Source: Dechloromonas sp.
Lineage (GTDB): Bacteria > Pseudomonadota > Gammaproteobacteria > Burkholderiales > Rhodocyclaceae
NCBI GenBank assembly: GCA_011391255.1
Contig: JAABQV010000003.1
Location: 124,001-188,000, forward strand
Direction of reading: 5' to 3'
Length of the DNA: 64,000 nucleotides
Shown one piece after another: positions 63,501-64,000 of this stretch. Made by a program: the position numbers and the translations under genes. The notes beneath the pieces were generated by a model. It had not been told where the DNA came from. It did not search any database and was given only the letters and a program-made list of their open reading frames with translations. Every line of letters starts with the position of its first letter. Positions within the stretch are counted from its first letter, which is position 1.

Positions 63501-64000
63501 TCGGGCGTCACCTGCAATGCCGCCGGGTATGTGGGTGGTGGGGCTAGCCTCTATAACACTTCCACTGCTACTTGGGGTGCTTCAAACCTTGGCGTGGTGT
63601 ACACGCCGCAGTATGGCGGAAACACTTTTGTCGCCGGCACCGCCGGTGTCGCCACCGGCGGCGGCGGCGGCGCTGGTGCCGCTGGCAGCGGCACCAACTC
63701 CACTGGCACCGGCGTAGCTGGTCACGGCGGGGCGGGGGTTGCCATTGCACTCAATAACGTCACCTACTATGTGGCGGGGGGCGGCGGCGGCGGCAACGGC
63801 TGGGGAACCGCTGGAAACGGTGGCTACTACGGCGGGTTGCAACTTGGCGGTTCAGGTTCGAGTGGATGGAATTCGAGTCCGCCCGCTACACCGGGGGCTA
63901 CGAGCACTTATGGCTACGGCTCGGGCGGCGGCGGGGCATCGCAGAGCGGTGGTACGTCGACTTATTACGGTGGCTATGGCACCCGGGGTCTGGTGGTGGT
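57567..64000 (+). CDS. Giant ESPR/TPS-type adhesin (partial, 3' end beyond the window)
   Basis: The frame is open from the ATG at 57567 (GGAG upstream) to the window edge, over 2,140 codons. The N-terminus (MNRIFRVVWNATKCVWQAVVEF) is the extended signal region of large secreted proteins. The TPS/hemagglutination domain follows with NPNGVLF (142-148) and GTVVAWSD and GGDGGRIETSGG further on. A glycine-rich block (about 664-908, LLVVGGGGAGG), many autotransporter-associated-type repeats (TLSGVNTYSGATTVNSGTL) and a second glycine-rich block (from about 1,878) follow. It should be exported by a TpsB partner not seen here. Confidence 0.9.
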   Translation, partial: MKSNGSMNRIFRVVWNATKCVWQAVVEFGKGKSKGGGRRTRLTLAAGSFVLLSASALGADLPTGGNVVAGAGTISQSGNAMTINQSTGKMAVDWQSFNIGQGNSVQFNQPSASSVALNRVLGSDVSVIQGALKANGQVFLINPNGVLFTPTAQVNVGGIVASTLNMKTEDFMAGNYKFEGNSSNAIINQGNITAANGGTIALIAAKISNFGTFTVANGNVLLGAGSKVKLDLGGPVKLVVEQAAIDALIESGGVIRAQGGTVLLTAKAAGDLAATVINHTGLIEAQTLSTGEKGQITLLADGGMLKISGKIDASAPIGGAVIPVETTSALDTTLQTSSSLTRNGEPLPSQPAPTAPGELLPVIRPQTPTVARAETLVGGRIVATGTRVMLEDTAVLTASGQHGGGEVLVGGSWQNSDPSVYQATGTIVKAGAKLAANAIDSGKGGTVVAWSDIHNPQSVTRAYGTFEAKGGANGGDGGRIETSGGFLDVEGIRADATAPKGKSGDWLLDPYNITIAGSTAGTAFSSSGANYSYTPSATSTILASSIVTALQGGTNVAINTGAVGSAGGDVGNITINSAISTSAAGTGSLTFNAANQILLNADVSTYGAQTYNGFVRVGAANVTVDSHGGDITFGGNIKSNLTGTETQVWTSGVTYTAVASTTSATLLVVGGGGAGGFAREFTGTLYRSGGGGGAGGVYYSETISLVGGASYAVSVGAGGSNQSTNAETSSFAGYQATGGAPPPWNTPTAVSGTGARGSPAGQSSRYSGGYVGAGQNAAVGGYAGGYGATPNTSYYAAGGGAGAGGNGLDGYGYTGGNGGAGVSRAVGGKIFIVSAGGGGGGNTGGTGGGTNAGSGGNDGNSGYSATPSNNGSTYTGYGSGGGGASAASLGDANIYNGGYGAQGIVALSYTYSDKAGANLTINSGAGKVNVVGNMSNMGTVSINSTNTQNVISGTITSTTGGTNSISFNGTQAGVLALNANNSAYTGTTQIVNGTVKLGHAGALGTGTTNVGSGTASLASLDLNGLTLNKAINIYGYGAGGSSGSIGALTNSSATAVTYSQSLGLNGGAQIGGSGNITLSGAISSGGAKLTKVGSGTLTLTSASNSYSGGTLVREGVLKAGHANAFVAGYTVTVGADASSTGTLDLNGTWINNPLVLNGMGYGGLAALTNSSATGVTLPGYAITLNSATSIGGSGGYISNPGVVSGSGSLTKTGSNELSLASVSNSYTGASSVAGGTFSVAGSGRLGNGSYAGNIDIASGAVFDFSSGNAQTLSGVISGAGALKKGGTATLTLSGVNTYSGATTVNSGTLTAGNASAFSSSTITVGSNSSSTASLDLNGKSITNALVLNGYGTGGNGGTVGALANSSATAGLSSGTVSLASDSNMGGNNGAITLSGVVSGSGRLTKVGSDTVTLSGGNTYSTGLTMVSAGTLKAGSSAAFGTDRVFVLSGGVLDLDGQSITNNLTLNGTGISSAGALINNSATSASGSGTVTLATAASIGGSGYLTLSGVISGANNLTYAGTQAGVLTLNAANTYTGTTTISSGTLKVGAGGTAGSGAITVGSGSTSTASLDLNGRTISNALTLNGYGTGGSAGAIGALTNSNVSTSSTAAGSITLNAASFVGGAGNLFLSGIISGGYALTKVGTDSLTLSGNNSFSGGTTVTTGTLAVTSTGTLGAASNALTLNNASVLDLQNKALTLGSLAMNNTSSISNSSGTGSLSISGSSSLNSTLANSITTVGQQTYTGAVTLGATAALTTTNSDVTFGSTVNGAFALTLNKGSGKATFNGIVGGSTALASLNVAGSGATYLGSSASGITTSGGQSYAGNLYLGAASTSLTSNSNGAITVAGDVVSNVSITTDVPFTTVGSTSWVAPTGISGTAKVLVVGGGGAGGYISNSNTSASANAGGGGAGGVYVNTGVALMAGQSYTVKVGDGGGPGQSSLAGTYSQFGGYTAGGGGSGIGIYNNTPAYTSGQQTSCGSGVTCNAAGYVGGGASLYNTSTATWGASNLGVVYTPQYGGNTFVAGTAGVATGGGGGAGAAGSGTNSTGTGVAGHGGAGVAIALNNVTYYVAGGGGGGNGWGTAGNGGYYGGLQLGGSGSSGWNSSPPATPGATSTYGYGSGGGGASQSGGTSTYYGGYGTRGLVV

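Overview
The window reads as chromosomal DNA of a betaproteobacterium, most likely a Rhodocyclales member close to Dechloromonas/Azonexus. This is inferred from gene content and protein style (phasin, TRAP transporter with a TatT lipoprotein, many c-di-GMP proteins, PhoX, pst-pho order); no rRNA or other marker is present to prove it. I see no tRNA, rRNA, CRISPR array or prophage.

Layout. 1-6.0 kb: a truncated Hpt/CheA-like sensor kinase, a decayed phytase-like esterase gene, and a GGDEF-EAL protein translationally coupled to a PhnD-like periplasmic binding protein. 6.2-11.2 kb: a low-molecular-weight phosphatase/arsenate reductase, small hypotheticals, an alpha/beta hydrolase, then a betaine-lipid cluster (btaA, btaB and a membrane protein) with PhoB-box-like sites. 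11.4-16 kb: two damaged genes (NUDIX, CYTH), a membrane protein, a phasin, a ParA-like ATPase, a histone-H1-like protein and a BON lipoprotein. 16.1-22.9 kb: a TRAP operon with TatT, then phoX with a 53-residue membrane protein behind it, a GNAT enzyme and a small CxxC protein. 23-25.2 kb: an EAL-CBS-GGDEF protein and an IS3 remnant. 25.6-32.2 kb: pstSCAB-phoU-phoB-phoR. 32.4-39.9 kb: a large hybrid kinase and a STAS / metallo-hydrolase / CHASE2-SpoIIE operon. 39.9-49.8 kb: ygiQ, truncated hemoglobin, two rhodanese proteins (one fused to a PhnD-like domain), typA, moaA, a Cu,Zn-SOD-like lipoprotein without copper ligands, a cNMP-binding protein and a PerM-type permease. 50.2-64 kb: a porin and response regulator divergent from a BvgS-like kinase and a diguanylate cyclase, a Fic protein preceded by 24-bp iterons, and the start of a very large ESPR/TPS-type adhesin that runs off the window.

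Two themes link the genes. The first is phosphate starvation: pst-pho, phoX, btaAB and the phasin all lie here, and 7-4-7 direct repeats resembling PhoB boxes precede pstS, btaA, the gene after btaB, the phasin and (weakly) phoX. This suggests a clustered Pho regulon covering phosphate uptake, phosphatase, membrane-lipid replacement and polymer storage. The second is surface attachment: the same composite site, CTCTCA-N3-TGAGAG-N4-TGAGAGC, occurs between the divergent regulator and kinase genes and again upstream of the adhesin, so that two-component system probably controls the adhesin.

A dispersed 30-35 bp repeat with core TTGCGGTCAAC occurs at least nine times, mostly close to gene ends. 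Starts were chosen from visible ribosome binding sites. Functions come from motif recognition by eye and were not checked against databases.
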